NCBI RefSeq assembly: GCF_016746095.1
Contig: NZ_JAERTY010000002.1
Span: 124,001 to 188,000 of the forward strand
Direction: 5' to 3'
Length of the DNA: 64,000 bases
DNA from: Sphingobacterium faecale
Lineage (GTDB): Bacteria > Bacteroidota > Bacteroidia > Sphingobacteriales > Sphingobacteriaceae
In this document: one piece after another, positions 36,728-44,768 of the stretch
Layout of the letters: each line of letters starts with the position of its first letter
How positions within the stretch are numbered: the stretch's first letter is position 1
Notes under the pieces: generated by a model
The model's input: the letters and a program-made list of their open reading frames with translations, nothing else
Told to the model about the DNA's origin: nothing
Database searches by the model: none
Program-made: the position numbers and the translations under genes

Positions 36728-36801
36728 TGATCTTTGTTTTTAAATACCGACTGATCTCTATGGATTAATCCTGTTAAAATACATAGAATTATCTTCTTTT
36801 A

Positions 36802-36809
36802 CAAAAGTA
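36802..36809 (-). promoter_or_regulatory. Bacteroidota -7 box (TACTTTTG) of the OmpA-like gene
   Basis: TAnnTTTG on the minus strand, 75 bp before the ATG at 36727. The tandem dyads at 36835-36870 lie just upstream of where the -33 element would be. Confidence 0.45.
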
Positions 36810-36834
36810 GTTGACTATGCAATAATTTGGAATA

Positions 36835-36870
36835 CCCGTTATTAGGGGTTTTTACCCTCCTAATAATAGG
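36835..36870. promoter_or_regulatory. Tandem dyads of the CCTA-N4-TAGG type
   Basis: CCTAATAATAGG (36859-36870) is a perfect CCTA-N4-TAGG dyad; CCCGTTATTAGG (36835-36846) is a two-mismatch version. Their centres are 24 bp apart, slightly over two helical turns, directly behind the promoter of the OmpA-like gene. This is where a NarL/FixJ-type activator would bind; the adjacent regulator gene makes it the natural candidate. Confidence 0.5.
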
Positions 36871-36876
36871 GGGTGA

Positions 36877-37509
36877 TTACAATAGGTTTTCTTGCATAAC
36901 AAGCATGAGTAGCTCTGACGTATTTTTTACTTTAAACTTTTGGAGGAGATTTTTACGATAGGTATCTATGGTAAATTTGCTGAGGAAAAGTTCTTCAGCT
37001 ATGGTTGAAGTTGTTTTTCCCTGTGCTAGGAGCGCTATCAGTTGCTTTTCTCTCTTGGTGAGAGCTGGGAATGTCTTTGTCTGTATGGGGGTGGTAAGTA
37101 TACGCATGACCTCGGGATCCATAACGATTTGCCCTTGTAGGGCATCCAGTATGCTGGATATTATTTTTTCAGAGGGGGTGCTTTTGAGTAAGAAGCCACA
37201 AGCCCCGTTGTCGAACATCTGGCGGATAATACTCTGCTCGATTTGATTGCTAAGAGCTATGACCTTGATCGATGGGTGTTGGACTTGGAGGTGTTTACAG
37301 ATATCAAGACCGTTTCCATCAGGCAGGTTGATGTCCAGTAGGAGGATGTCAACGGAAGGTCGTTCTTCCATGAACTTGTTAAAGTTTAATGCACTGCTGA
37401 AAGTCTGTACAGCAATAGTTGCACTGTGATTCAGGAGCAAAGATTTCAAACCTTCTAATACAATAGGGTGATCGTCCAGTATGACGATGTTTATTTTTCT
37501 AGCTGACAT
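36877..37509 (-). CDS. NarL/FixJ-family response regulator
   Basis: 210 residues from the ATG at 37509, which overlaps the kinase gene by 11 bp; a longer frame to 37548 is less likely. Receiver domain (4-120): acidic pair DD12-13, phosphoacceptor D59 in LLLDINLPDG, Ser/Thr in IALSNQ and K in LLKSTPSE. The LuxR helix-turn-helix (about 145-205) is FPALTKREKQLIALLAQGKTTSTIAEELFLSKFTIDTYRKNLLQKFKV. It is the partner of the kinase encoded just upstream. Confidence 0.92.
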   Translation of the reverse strand: MSARKINIVILDDHPIVLEGLKSLLLNHSATIAVQTFSSALNFNKFMEERPSVDILLLDINLPDGNGLDICKHLQVQHPSIKVIALSNQIEQSIIRQMFDNGACGFLLKSTPSEKIISSILDALQGQIVMDPEVMRILTTPIQTKTFPALTKREKQLIALLAQGKTTSTIAEELFLSKFTIDTYRKNLLQKFKVKNTSELLMLVMQENLL

Positions 37510-39460
37510 GTATTTCGATATTAATGGTTGTGCCTTGATCTGGTGCACTTTCTATGGCATATTGCCCCAGCATATAGTTGACGCGACTTTGTATATTTTT
37601 AAGTCCTATACCTTGGAGATTCTGTTTATTCTGCGTGTCAAATCCCAGACCATCATCCTCCACAGTGAGTAGTAAGGTATCTTCGTTTTGTATACACTGT
37701 ACAATAATGTTTTTTGCTTTGCCGTGGCGGAGTGCATTGTTCAACAGTTCTTGGACAATCCGGTACAGGTTAGTTTGTATACTATTGGAGAGATTGTCAG
37801 AGAGTTCGGAAGACTGGTATTCAATCTGAGTTTCTGTAGTTGAAAAGCTTATGCAAAGATCACGCAAGGCGGTGTCAAGTCCTTGGTGGAAGAGGTTTTC
37901 AGGTACCATGTTACGGGCGATACGACGTATCTCGGCTATAGAGCCTTCGAGTTGTGTGATAGCACGGTCGAGGGGTGGCCCTTGTCGCTGTTGTTGCGAT
38001 TCCGAAAGTTGGATATGGATACCGGCCAGTGTTCCACCAAGCCCATCATGAAGGTCCCGGCCTATACGCTGGCGTTCTCTTTCTTCGCCTTCTAGCAGCG
38101 CTCTGGTAACCTTTAATTGGTTATCGGTTTCCAACTGTTGTATACGATTTGCATTGATTTTTTGTTTGCTCTTGTAAATATATAGGATGAATCCCAATAG
38201 TGTCAACAGCAGAATGGCGGCTGCGGTAAAGAGCCCCGTGAAGATACGTTGGTTTTTCAGGTGTAATGTGATTTCGTTTTGCTCCGCCCTCAAATGTTGG
38301 ATAGCGGCGTCTTTCTCTTGTGTGCGGAGTTGAACTTCGAGGTTAGCGATCTGTGTAACGATCTGGTCTTTACTGACGGAGTCCCGATGTTTGATATAGC
38401 GCTTCCAATAAAATGTGGCTTGTTTATGGTCGCCTATTTGTTCATAGGCCAATGCATAGGTCGGTAGTAGTTCGCTCAGGTCTACCGCTCCGAATTTTTC
38501 GGGATTGAGGTGTATGCTGTCGATAGGGTGGCTCTTTTTTAGAAGACTTAAAGCGCCTTGTTTGTCGCCTAAGCCTGCACGGGCCTTGTATCCTTGAAAG
38601 TGAAGGTTGAGGAGATAACGTGGTGGCACCCCCTTAGCGTTAGCTAAGGTGTGATTGATCAATTTTTCGGCCTTTTGATAGTTCCCATTTTGTAGGAGAT
38701 GCATGGCCTCGAATGAGGTAATACGTAGTTTCTGGGCTAGATTGGGCTGTATAAGTAGTAGCTCGTTTGCTCTACGGATGATCGAATCTGCCTTGGGACT
38801 TCTCTCTAATAGATTATAGACATTGGCCAAGGAACCTAAGGTATGAATGTGATTGTACAACAGGTTTTCCTCCTTGGGTTGGATAGATTCGTAGCGTGCT
38901 ACGGCCTTTTCCAGGTAAGGGACCGCTTCGTTGTACATGCTTTGATTGACAAAAGAACGCCCCATCTCTAGTGCAGTCTCTGCGTCGTATGCGGGATTCT
39001 TGAGTTTCTGGGCGAGTGGCATGATGTCTCTTTGCAGGATAGCTAATGCTTTGTCCGCTAGGGCTTGATTGATAAGCCACCTAACCCGATTTATAGCTAC
39101 CCGATAGGTGTAATCCCACGCGTCGGGATGATCGTACTTGCGAAATATGGCAAGAATGGCATTTACTTCGTTTTCGTCCCTGTAAGATGGTATAGCCTGA
39201 TAACGATATATGGCATTTAGATATTCGTTGCCTTTGGAGAGGGTATTGCCCTGTTGAAGGTACTTTAAACCGCGTGCTGAATCTATATTTATCCATATTT
39301 TGGAGAGGTGAAAAGCTGCACGGGCACGTATGCTGTCCGTTTTCCCCTCCTTTAGAATAATTAATAAGCTGTCATTCTTCGATTGGTCACGAGGTTGAAT
39401 CTGCGAGGAAAGCTTGCTGCTGAGTAGAGTGAAAAATAGAAAATAAAGTAATCTTTTCAT
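37499..39460 (-). CDS. TPR-containing sensor histidine kinase (NarX/DesK-like)
   Basis: 653 residues. A signal peptide is followed by about 350 residues of TPR-like helices in the periplasm (for example YDAETALEMGRSFVNQSMYNEAVPYLEKAVARYESI). One transmembrane helix is near residue 410 (GLFTAAAILLLTLLGFILYIY). The HisKA_3 motif ERQRIGRDLHDGLGGTLAGI, with the phosphoacceptor histidine near residue 470, follows, and the HATPase part has ELLNNALRHGKAKNIIVQC and VEDDGLGFD with QGIGLKNIQSRV. It should phosphorylate the regulator encoded downstream. Signal unknown; TPRs suggest protein sensing. Confidence 0.92.
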   Translation of the reverse strand: MKRLLYFLFFTLLSSKLSSQIQPRDQSKNDSLLIILKEGKTDSIRARAAFHLSKIWINIDSARGLKYLQQGNTLSKGNEYLNAIYRYQAIPSYRDENEVNAILAIFRKYDHPDAWDYTYRVAINRVRWLINQALADKALAILQRDIMPLAQKLKNPAYDAETALEMGRSFVNQSMYNEAVPYLEKAVARYESIQPKEENLLYNHIHTLGSLANVYNLLERSPKADSIIRRANELLLIQPNLAQKLRITSFEAMHLLQNGNYQKAEKLINHTLANAKGVPPRYLLNLHFQGYKARAGLGDKQGALSLLKKSHPIDSIHLNPEKFGAVDLSELLPTYALAYEQIGDHKQATFYWKRYIKHRDSVSKDQIVTQIANLEVQLRTQEKDAAIQHLRAEQNEITLHLKNQRIFTGLFTAAAILLLTLLGFILYIYKSKQKINANRIQQLETDNQLKVTRALLEGEERERQRIGRDLHDGLGGTLAGIHIQLSESQQQRQGPPLDRAITQLEGSIAEIRRIARNMVPENLFHQGLDTALRDLCISFSTTETQIEYQSSELSDNLSNSIQTNLYRIVQELLNNALRHGKAKNIIVQCIQNEDTLLLTVEDDGLGFDTQNKQNLQGIGLKNIQSRVNYMLGQYAIESAPDQGTTINIEIHVS

Positions 39461-39523
39461 GTTTTACGCCAAGTGCTTGGACAAGATATCAAAGATGCAT
39501 AATAAATAGGTAAATCGGAATAT

Positions 39524-39535
39524 CCTAAATATAGG
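39524..39535. promoter_or_regulatory. CCTA-N4-TAGG dyad between kinase and serine hydrolase genes
   Basis: CCTAAATATAGG, perfect for the eight outer bases. It lies in the divergent intergenic region, 64 bp upstream of the kinase start and 91 bp upstream of the serine hydrolase start. It may be a site for autoregulation by the response regulator. Confidence 0.4.
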
Positions 39536-39625
39536 AGGTGGCTTTTAAATGTTGATATTCAGGATTAGTAGTAAATAAGTTGTATCTTGGGTAGATAACC
39601 GTCGTTATGCCTAAAATGTGTAGAT

Positions 39626-40732
39626 ATGAACAGAATACGTTTTCAATTTGTTGTGGCGCTTATTGCTGTGGCAAGCTTACTGTCCGCCTGTAAGTATGGG
39701 CGCTTTGTCTGGTATAATTTTGCAGACCTCAATGATTACAAAATTTTCCCGAAGCGTGAATTAAAGGCTTCAGACGATCCGTTTGTTTTCCATCGTCTCG
39801 ATGTGGAGACAAAGCCGACTGGTACTACGTACAAGGATAAAGAGCTGTCTTTTGAGGATTTCCTGAAAGAGACAAAATCAGTAGCCTTCTTGATCATCCG
39901 TAATGATAGTATCCTATATGAACGGTATCTGGATAAATATGAGAAGGCCTCTATTGTGCCTTCATTCTCTATGGCCAAATCGGTCACTTCTATGCTTATC
40001 GGATGCGCTATCGCCGATGGGTTGATTGGTTCGGTACAGGATCCTGTGAGTAAATATTTGCCCGAAATGGCCAAAAATGGTTTTGATAAAGTGAAGATAG
40101 CACATGTGCTGCAGATGACATCGGGGATTAAATTCAATGAAGGTTATTACAATCCATTTGGCGAGGTGGCTTCATTTTATTATGGGACTGATTTGCGCAA
40201 GGACACCCAAAAGTTAAAATTAGAAGCTGAACCGGGTAAGGATTTTGCCTATTCCAGTGGTAATACGCAAATATTGGGACTTATACTGGAGCGTGTTCTA
40301 AATGGTAAGAAGATCACACAATACTTGGACGAGAAAATTTGGAAACCTATAGGTATGGAGTATGATGCTTCTTGGAGCATCGATCGAAAAGACGATGGCA
40401 TCGAGAAGACATTTTGTTGTCTGAATGCACGAGCACGGGATTTTGCAAAGCTGGGTCGTTTGTATCTCCATAAAGGAAATTGGGAAGGACAACAGCTGGT
40501 TCCCGCGGAGTGGGTCAAGGAATCGACTAAAGTAGACAGTACAGAAGGTAGCTATAAGCGCTACCAATATCAGTGGTGGCTACCGACGGAGAATGGTGAT
40601 TTTGCTGCACAGGGTATCTTGGGGCAGTATATCTATGTCAATCCGGATAAAAACTTGGTGATGATTCGCTTGGGACATAAAGTGAATGCCAATTGGTTCC
40701 GGCAGTTTGTACGATTGGCGAAGGAGTATTAG
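39626..40732 (+). CDS. Serine hydrolase, beta-lactamase family (class C-like lipoprotein)
   Basis: 368 residues. Lipoprotein signal with Cys22 (LLSACKYGRF). The SxxK catalytic motif is S115-M-A-K118 in FSMAKSVTSML; the YxN/S-type motif is Y209-S-S-G-N; the third K/H-T-G-like element is replaced by AQGILGQ. Such proteins (class C beta-lactamase/AmpH/EstB-like) act as peptidases, amidases or esterases in the periplasm. The native substrate cannot be told. The gene is divergent from the kinase gene, and family B repeat follows its stop by 7 bp. Confidence 0.86.
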   Translation: MNRIRFQFVVALIAVASLLSACKYGRFVWYNFADLNDYKIFPKRELKASDDPFVFHRLDVETKPTGTTYKDKELSFEDFLKETKSVAFLIIRNDSILYERYLDKYEKASIVPSFSMAKSVTSMLIGCAIADGLIGSVQDPVSKYLPEMAKNGFDKVKIAHVLQMTSGIKFNEGYYNPFGEVASFYYGTDLRKDTQKLKLEAEPGKDFAYSSGNTQILGLILERVLNGKKITQYLDEKIWKPIGMEYDASWSIDRKDDGIEKTFCCLNARARDFAKLGRLYLHKGNWEGQQLVPAEWVKESTKVDSTEGSYKRYQYQWWLPTENGDFAAQGILGQYIYVNPDKNLVMIRLGHKVNANWFRQFVRLAKEY

Positions 40733-40739
40733 GTTATGA

Positions 40740-40825
40740 CGTCAGCTCACCCGTAGTGGAGAGGTCTATGAACTTTATAGGGTTAATATATAGCTTCTAG
40801 ACCTCTCCACAGGGTCGAGATGACG
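40740..40825. repeat. Interspersed inverted-repeat element, family B
   Basis: Copy with the best pairing: GTGGAGAGGTCTA against TAGACCTCTCCAC, continuing imperfectly to CGTCAGCTCACCC against GGGTCGAGATGACG. The core GGGTTAATATATAGCTTC is identical to that in other copies. It lies between convergent genes, so it may act as a bidirectional terminator. Confidence 0.8.
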
Positions 40826-40860
40826 ATACAGTTTTTAACCTGTCGTTGCACCTTCCAAGA

Positions 40861-42147
40861 TTATTTACCCGTGTAAAACAAAATCATCTCCTCCAGTGCC
40901 CGGCTACAGACCGGACAAAAGTCTTTCGGTGTATTGGCCTTCATCCGACAGTCGTGTGAAGGAATGTATAGTCCATTTCCTTTTAAGCCTTCGAATGCAC
41001 CGATCCTGACCGTTCCCAACATGCTGTCAGGAGTAGGGATTGGTGTACCTTTCGTAACCATATCGGCCCATTTGCTCTGAAAGTCAACCAGTGACGTGTT
41101 GTTCTTTTCCCAAGGTTCTGTTTTATCGACTGCTTTGTTTTGAAAAACATCGACTGCATAAAAATACTCGTCAGCTAATCCGGCAAAGCTGTGTCCGAAT
41201 TCATGGACAACAACGGGTTCAAACTGTTCGTTTTTTGTCGTTGTAAGTGCATAGGAATTCAATATACCGCCACCACCATATACATCGGTGTTGGCGAGGA
41301 TGATAATATGTTGATAAGGTATGTTTTCTAGGAGTGTATGTAATAATTTGGTGTGCGATGTGGTTAAGTACCGCTCGGCATAGAAGGTGTCAAAATTGGA
41401 CTGAACGGCTGTAGATCGCCATATGTTCTTGGATGGAACACTGACGTTGGAATCTTTGGAAGGCGATTTTACGGCAACAATTTCAAATGCATTTTCATGT
41501 TTCTTAAAGACCTTGTGTTGGAATAAGCTATGGACAGTTTTCTTGGCATACTCCATAAATTCATTCATTTCGGTATCCTTGTATCCCTCTGCTACTATGG
41601 CTATTTTTATGGGGTTGGCTATCGTAGCTTTATGGATTGTTTCGTAAGGAATATCATTTGTTGTCACTTTTCGGATTAAGATATCTTGGGGATCGACAAT
41701 ATGTGTCAATAGGATTGTTTCTTTGCGCTGGGGATCGAAGAAAGAAACCTGAACCTTGGCTTTTGCTTTTGGGTATGGTATTAAATAAGAGTTTTCAAAA
41801 CTTTTAGTCGTTTGGTTGGATTCCTCTTGGGTCAGCCATTCCTGAAACAGGCTGCTGAAAGGTAAGACGTAAATCAGTTTGTCCGTTGCTGCATCGTATA
41901 CTTTTATCTGACCATTGCCCTGAATAGGCGTTGTATTGAGGTTGCCCCTTCTGCCGTCCCATCGATTTAATTGTACCAAATCAGCTAAATAAGCATGCTG
42001 CTGAGCCTTGTTCCCTCCGAAGATATAGTCTAATCGCAGTGTTTGCTCCGTAAAATAATCATTAAACTGTTGTGCCTGTACCGAAAGGTAGGATAGAAAA
42101 ATAGTCAGTGCAAATATGATTTTAATACCTGTTTTACGTATGGTCAT
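40861..42147 (-). CDS. Secreted M64-family metallopeptidase (IgA-peptidase-like)
   Basis: 428 residues. A signal peptide is cleaved after about residue 26 (LSYLSVQAQ). N-terminal beta domain: KIEV... region around 80-165 (QIKVYDAATDKLIYVLPFSSLFQEW). Catalytic domain: KIAIVAEGYKDTEMNEFMEYAKK, IVAVKSPSKDSNVSVPSKN and the zinc motif H315-E-F-G-H319, followed by GLADEYFY with D326-E327. This HEFGH-x6-GLADEY pattern is characteristic of peptidase family M64. It is probably secreted or periplasmic and degrades extracellular protein. No Ig-specificity can be inferred from the family name. Confidence 0.9.
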   Translation of the reverse strand: MTIRKTGIKIIFALTIFLSYLSVQAQQFNDYFTEQTLRLDYIFGGNKAQQHAYLADLVQLNRWDGRRGNLNTTPIQGNGQIKVYDAATDKLIYVLPFSSLFQEWLTQEESNQTTKSFENSYLIPYPKAKAKVQVSFFDPQRKETILLTHIVDPQDILIRKVTTNDIPYETIHKATIANPIKIAIVAEGYKDTEMNEFMEYAKKTVHSLFQHKVFKKHENAFEIVAVKSPSKDSNVSVPSKNIWRSTAVQSNFDTFYAERYLTTSHTKLLHTLLENIPYQHIIILANTDVYGGGGILNSYALTTTKNEQFEPVVVHEFGHSFAGLADEYFYAVDVFQNKAVDKTEPWEKNNTSLVDFQSKWADMVTKGTPIPTPDSMLGTVRIGAFEGLKGNGLYIPSHDCRMKANTPKDFCPVCSRALEEMILFYTGK

Positions 42148-42293
42148 TTTTTTGTGTGTGTGTTATTGATTATTCTTTATTGTGTTTTGACAAAAATACA
42201 GGTTTGCTTTTGTTTCTTGCTTATTGTTTCAAAAGTCTTTAACTTTCGTCATTAAAATAGAGACATCATTTAGTAACCTAAAACAGCATATCA

Positions 42294-43391
42294 ATGATTA
42301 TTACGCACATTGAAATATATCGTTTGAGCATTCCTATGGAGCCTTTTGTTATTGCAACAGGTACGATGGATTATGCCCAAAATACTTTTGTACGGGTGTA
42401 TACCGATGCCGGAATCTACGGAGTCGGCGAATGTTCGGCATTTCCGATGATTGTTGGAGAAACACAGAATACCTGTATTGCGGTAGCGCAGGATTTTGCT
42501 AAGATTTGGAAAGGAAAAGATGCGTTGGCTTTGGAGGACCGTCTGGCGGAGCTGCATCTGTATATCGCAGGTAATGCTACGATAAAATCTGCTTTTGATA
42601 TGGCGCTGTATGATATCGCTGCTAAGCATGCTGGACTACCTCTATATCGTTTTTTGGGAGGGGAGAAACGTGAAATCACTACGGATATCACGCTGGGGAT
42701 AGCGTCGGCAGAGGAGATGGGAGAGAAAGCATTAAAACTAAAAGAAGGCGGGGCTTTTGCGCTGAAGATAAAGCTGGGCAAGAAGCCAGCTGATGATATC
42801 GCTCGGATTAAGGCTATCCGCAAGGCGGTGGGTTTTGATTTGCCGATCCGTATTGATGCCAATCAAGGTTGGTCTTATGAGGGAGCTGTGGAGGCATTGC
42901 AGGGATTGGAAGCCTATAAGATACAGTTTTGTGAGCAACCGATGCGCACGTATAATGATCACTTGTTGCCTGAATTGCGTACCCAAACTATTGTCCCTGT
43001 TATGGCTGATGAGTCGGTGTACACGCATCGTGATGCCGAACGCTTATGTAAAGCGGATGCCTGTGATTATATTAATATCAAATTTTCAAAATCTTCGGGT
43101 ATACACGAAGCGCTTAAAATACAGGCGGTGGCCGCAGAATACGAAGTGCCTTGCATGATCGGTGGTATGTTGGAGTCGAGGCTCGCCTTGGCTGCTAAGG
43201 TTCATTTTGCTTATGCAGCACCGAATGTGAAGTTTTATGATCTGGACACCTGTATGGTTGGACATCTCGAAGATCCTGTGGAAGGTGGAATTCAGTACCA
43301 GGGCTATGGCATCTCTATTTCAGAGGAAGTTGGTATCGGCGCTGATATCAAACAGGAGTTTTTGGATAGGTGTGAGAAGTGGGTTATTTAA
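42294..43391 (+). CDS. Dipeptide epimerase (enolase superfamily, L-Ala-D/L-Glu type)
   Basis: 365 residues. Barrel motifs of the muconate-lactonizing enzyme subgroup: K158-I-K160 as the catalytic K-x-K pair, metal ligands D188 (RIDANQGW), E214 (CEQPMR) and D239 (MADESVY), and K263 in NIKFSKSSG. The capping domain occupies the first 120 residues. Relatives interconvert L-Ala-L-Glu and L-Ala-D-Glu during murein peptide recycling, though sequence alone does not fix the dipeptide. A perfect inverted repeat begins 2 bp after its stop. Confidence 0.88.
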   Translation: MIITHIEIYRLSIPMEPFVIATGTMDYAQNTFVRVYTDAGIYGVGECSAFPMIVGETQNTCIAVAQDFAKIWKGKDALALEDRLAELHLYIAGNATIKSAFDMALYDIAAKHAGLPLYRFLGGEKREITTDITLGIASAEEMGEKALKLKEGGAFALKIKLGKKPADDIARIKAIRKAVGFDLPIRIDANQGWSYEGAVEALQGLEAYKIQFCEQPMRTYNDHLLPELRTQTIVPVMADESVYTHRDAERLCKADACDYINIKFSKSSGIHEALKIQAVAAEYEVPCMIGGMLESRLALAAKVHFAYAAPNVKFYDLDTCMVGHLEDPVEGGIQYQGYGISISEEVGIGADIKQEFLDRCEKWVI

Positions 43392-43393
43392 GG

Positions 43394-43441
43394 AGTTATC
43401 GAGTGAACTTGTTATCTTGTTAACTAGTTCACTCGATAACT
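43394..43441. repeat. Inverted repeat, GTTATCGAGTGAAC family
   Basis: Perfect 16-bp arms (43394-43409 and 43426-43441) around a 16-nt loop. It belongs to the same family as the duplicated repeat between nuoH and nuoI, and lies between the epimerase stop and a small membrane-protein gene. Confidence 0.85.
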
Positions 43442-43460
43442 TGATCACAAAATAAAGAAT

Positions 43461-43574
43461 ATGAATAACACGACTTGGAATATAGGAATGTCGGAGGTGG
43501 TTGTCCTCCTAGTGATGGTGCTGATTCTGATAGGCGCATTTTTCTTTGTGATGAAACTTATCCGAAGAAAATAG
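43461..43574 (+). CDS. Possible 37-residue single-helix membrane protein
   Basis: MNNTTWNIGMSEVVVLLVMV followed by LILIGAFFFVMKLIRRK: polar N-terminus, one transmembrane helix and a basic end, as expected for a small membrane protein with cytoplasmic C-terminus. The ATG is 20 bp after an inverted repeat and no longer frame competes. Coding evidence is composition only; no ribosome binding site stands out. Confidence 0.5.
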   Translation: MNNTTWNIGMSEVVVLLVMVLILIGAFFFVMKLIRRK

Positions 43575-43653
43575 CTTTTTTATCATTTGTTAAAAAACAC
43601 TTTCCCTCCACGGCTTTGCAGGTACTGGAGGGGCTAAAATAAATTATATTCAG

Positions 43654-43661
43654 TACCTTTG
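43654..43661 (+). promoter_or_regulatory. Bacteroidota -7 box (TACCTTTG)
   Basis: Exact TAnnTTTG 26 bp upstream of the deoxyhypusine-synthase-like gene; no clear -33 at 19-21 bp. Confidence 0.45.
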
Positions 43662-43687
43662 CTAGACTTGTTAAAACACAATAAAAG

Positions 43688-44668
43688 ATGAGTACACAAA
43701 AAGGGCCTATCAGCCAATTTATTGAGCACAATTACCGTCATTTCAATGCAGCAGCTTTAGTAGATGCAGCAAAAGGTTATGAAACACACCTATTAGAAGG
43801 AGGAAAGATGTTGGTCTCCTTGGGAGGTGCAATGTCAACTGCAGAGTTAGGTGTATCCCTAGCCGAGATGATTCGTCAAGATAAAGTACATATTATCTCT
43901 TGTACGGGTGCCAACCTGGAAGAGGATGTCATGAACTTGGTGGCACACTCGCACTATAAGCGTATTCCCAATTGGAGAGATTTGACTCCAGAGCAAGAGC
44001 GCGAATTGTTGGATACACACTTCAACCGTGTTACGGATACTTGTATCCCTGAAGAAGAGGCTTTCCGTCGTCTTCAAAAGCACTTGGAAGATGTATGGCA
44101 TGCTGCTGAAGAGAAAGGCGAGCGTTATTTGCCACATGAATTCTTGTACCAAGTGGTGAATTCAGGCGTATTAGAACAATATTACGAGATTGATCCTAAG
44201 AATTCTTGGATCGTTGAAGCAGCGAAGAAGAACTTGCCAATTATCTGCCCAGGATGGGAAGATTCAACTACTGGTAATATCTTTGCTTCCAATGTCATCA
44301 AAGGTAACCTGAAAGCTTCTACAGTAAAGTCTGGTATTGAGTACATGATTTACTTGACAGAGTGGTACCGTGCTAACTCTGATGGTAAAGGTGTAGGTTT
44401 CTTCCAGGTTGCTGGTGGTATCTCTGGGGACTTCCCGATCTGTGTTGTACCGATGATGTACCAAGATTTAGAATGGACTGACGTTCCTTTCTGGTCGTAC
44501 TTCTGCCAAATTTCAGATTCTACAACTTCATATGGCTCGTATTCTGGTGCCGTTCCAAATGAAAAAATCACTTGGGGTAAGTTAGATGTCGATACGCCTA
44601 AGTTTATGATCGAGTCGGATGCAACAATTGTCGCTCCGTTGATCTTTGCTTATGTTTTAGGACAATAG
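43688..44668 (+). CDS. Deoxyhypusine synthase-family protein
   Basis: 326 residues. Family motifs: LEGGKMLVSLGGAMSTAELG, SCTGANLEED (NAD-binding), ICPGWEDSTTGNIFA, GVGFFQVAGGISGDFP and NEKITWGKLDVDTPKFMIESDATIVAPLI. The lysine corresponding to the one that carries the butylimine intermediate in eukaryotic DHS is K298 in TWGK. Bacteria lack eIF5A, and bacterial members are thought to act in polyamine chemistry such as homospermidine formation. No signal peptide. The gene appears monocistronic with its own -7 box and many preferred-looking codons, suggesting good expression. Confidence 0.88.
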   Translation: MSTQKGPISQFIEHNYRHFNAAALVDAAKGYETHLLEGGKMLVSLGGAMSTAELGVSLAEMIRQDKVHIISCTGANLEEDVMNLVAHSHYKRIPNWRDLTPEQERELLDTHFNRVTDTCIPEEEAFRRLQKHLEDVWHAAEEKGERYLPHEFLYQVVNSGVLEQYYEIDPKNSWIVEAAKKNLPIICPGWEDSTTGNIFASNVIKGNLKASTVKSGIEYMIYLTEWYRANSDGKGVGFFQVAGGISGDFPICVVPMMYQDLEWTDVPFWSYFCQISDSTTSYGSYSGAVPNEKITWGKLDVDTPKFMIESDATIVAPLIFAYVLGQ

Positions 44669-44670
44669 TA

Positions 44671-44763
44671 TTTTAGATGTGAGATACTGGATGTGAGATT
44701 TGAGATGGCCTCATTTCTCATATCTACTATCTTAAGTCTCTCACCTCTCAAGTCTCATATCTA
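44671..44763. repeat. Low-complexity self-complementary spacer (GTGAGAT / ATCTCAC words)
   Basis: Words such as GATGTGAGAT and TTTGAGAT in the first half are answered by CTCATATCT, TCTCACC and TCTCATATCT in the second, so the spacer can fold on itself imperfectly. It separates the DHS-like gene from the next gene. Confidence 0.55.
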
Positions 44764-44768
44764 TAACC

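Noticed and set aside
40861..42147. IgA-cleaving virulence protease
   Set aside because: Family M64 membership is visible but nothing in the sequence shows immunoglobulin specificity.
43596..43637. CCCTCCA...TGGAGGG hairpin as a terminator
   Set aside because: No T-run follows on the plus strand, and on the minus strand the T-run is several bases away and no gene ends there.
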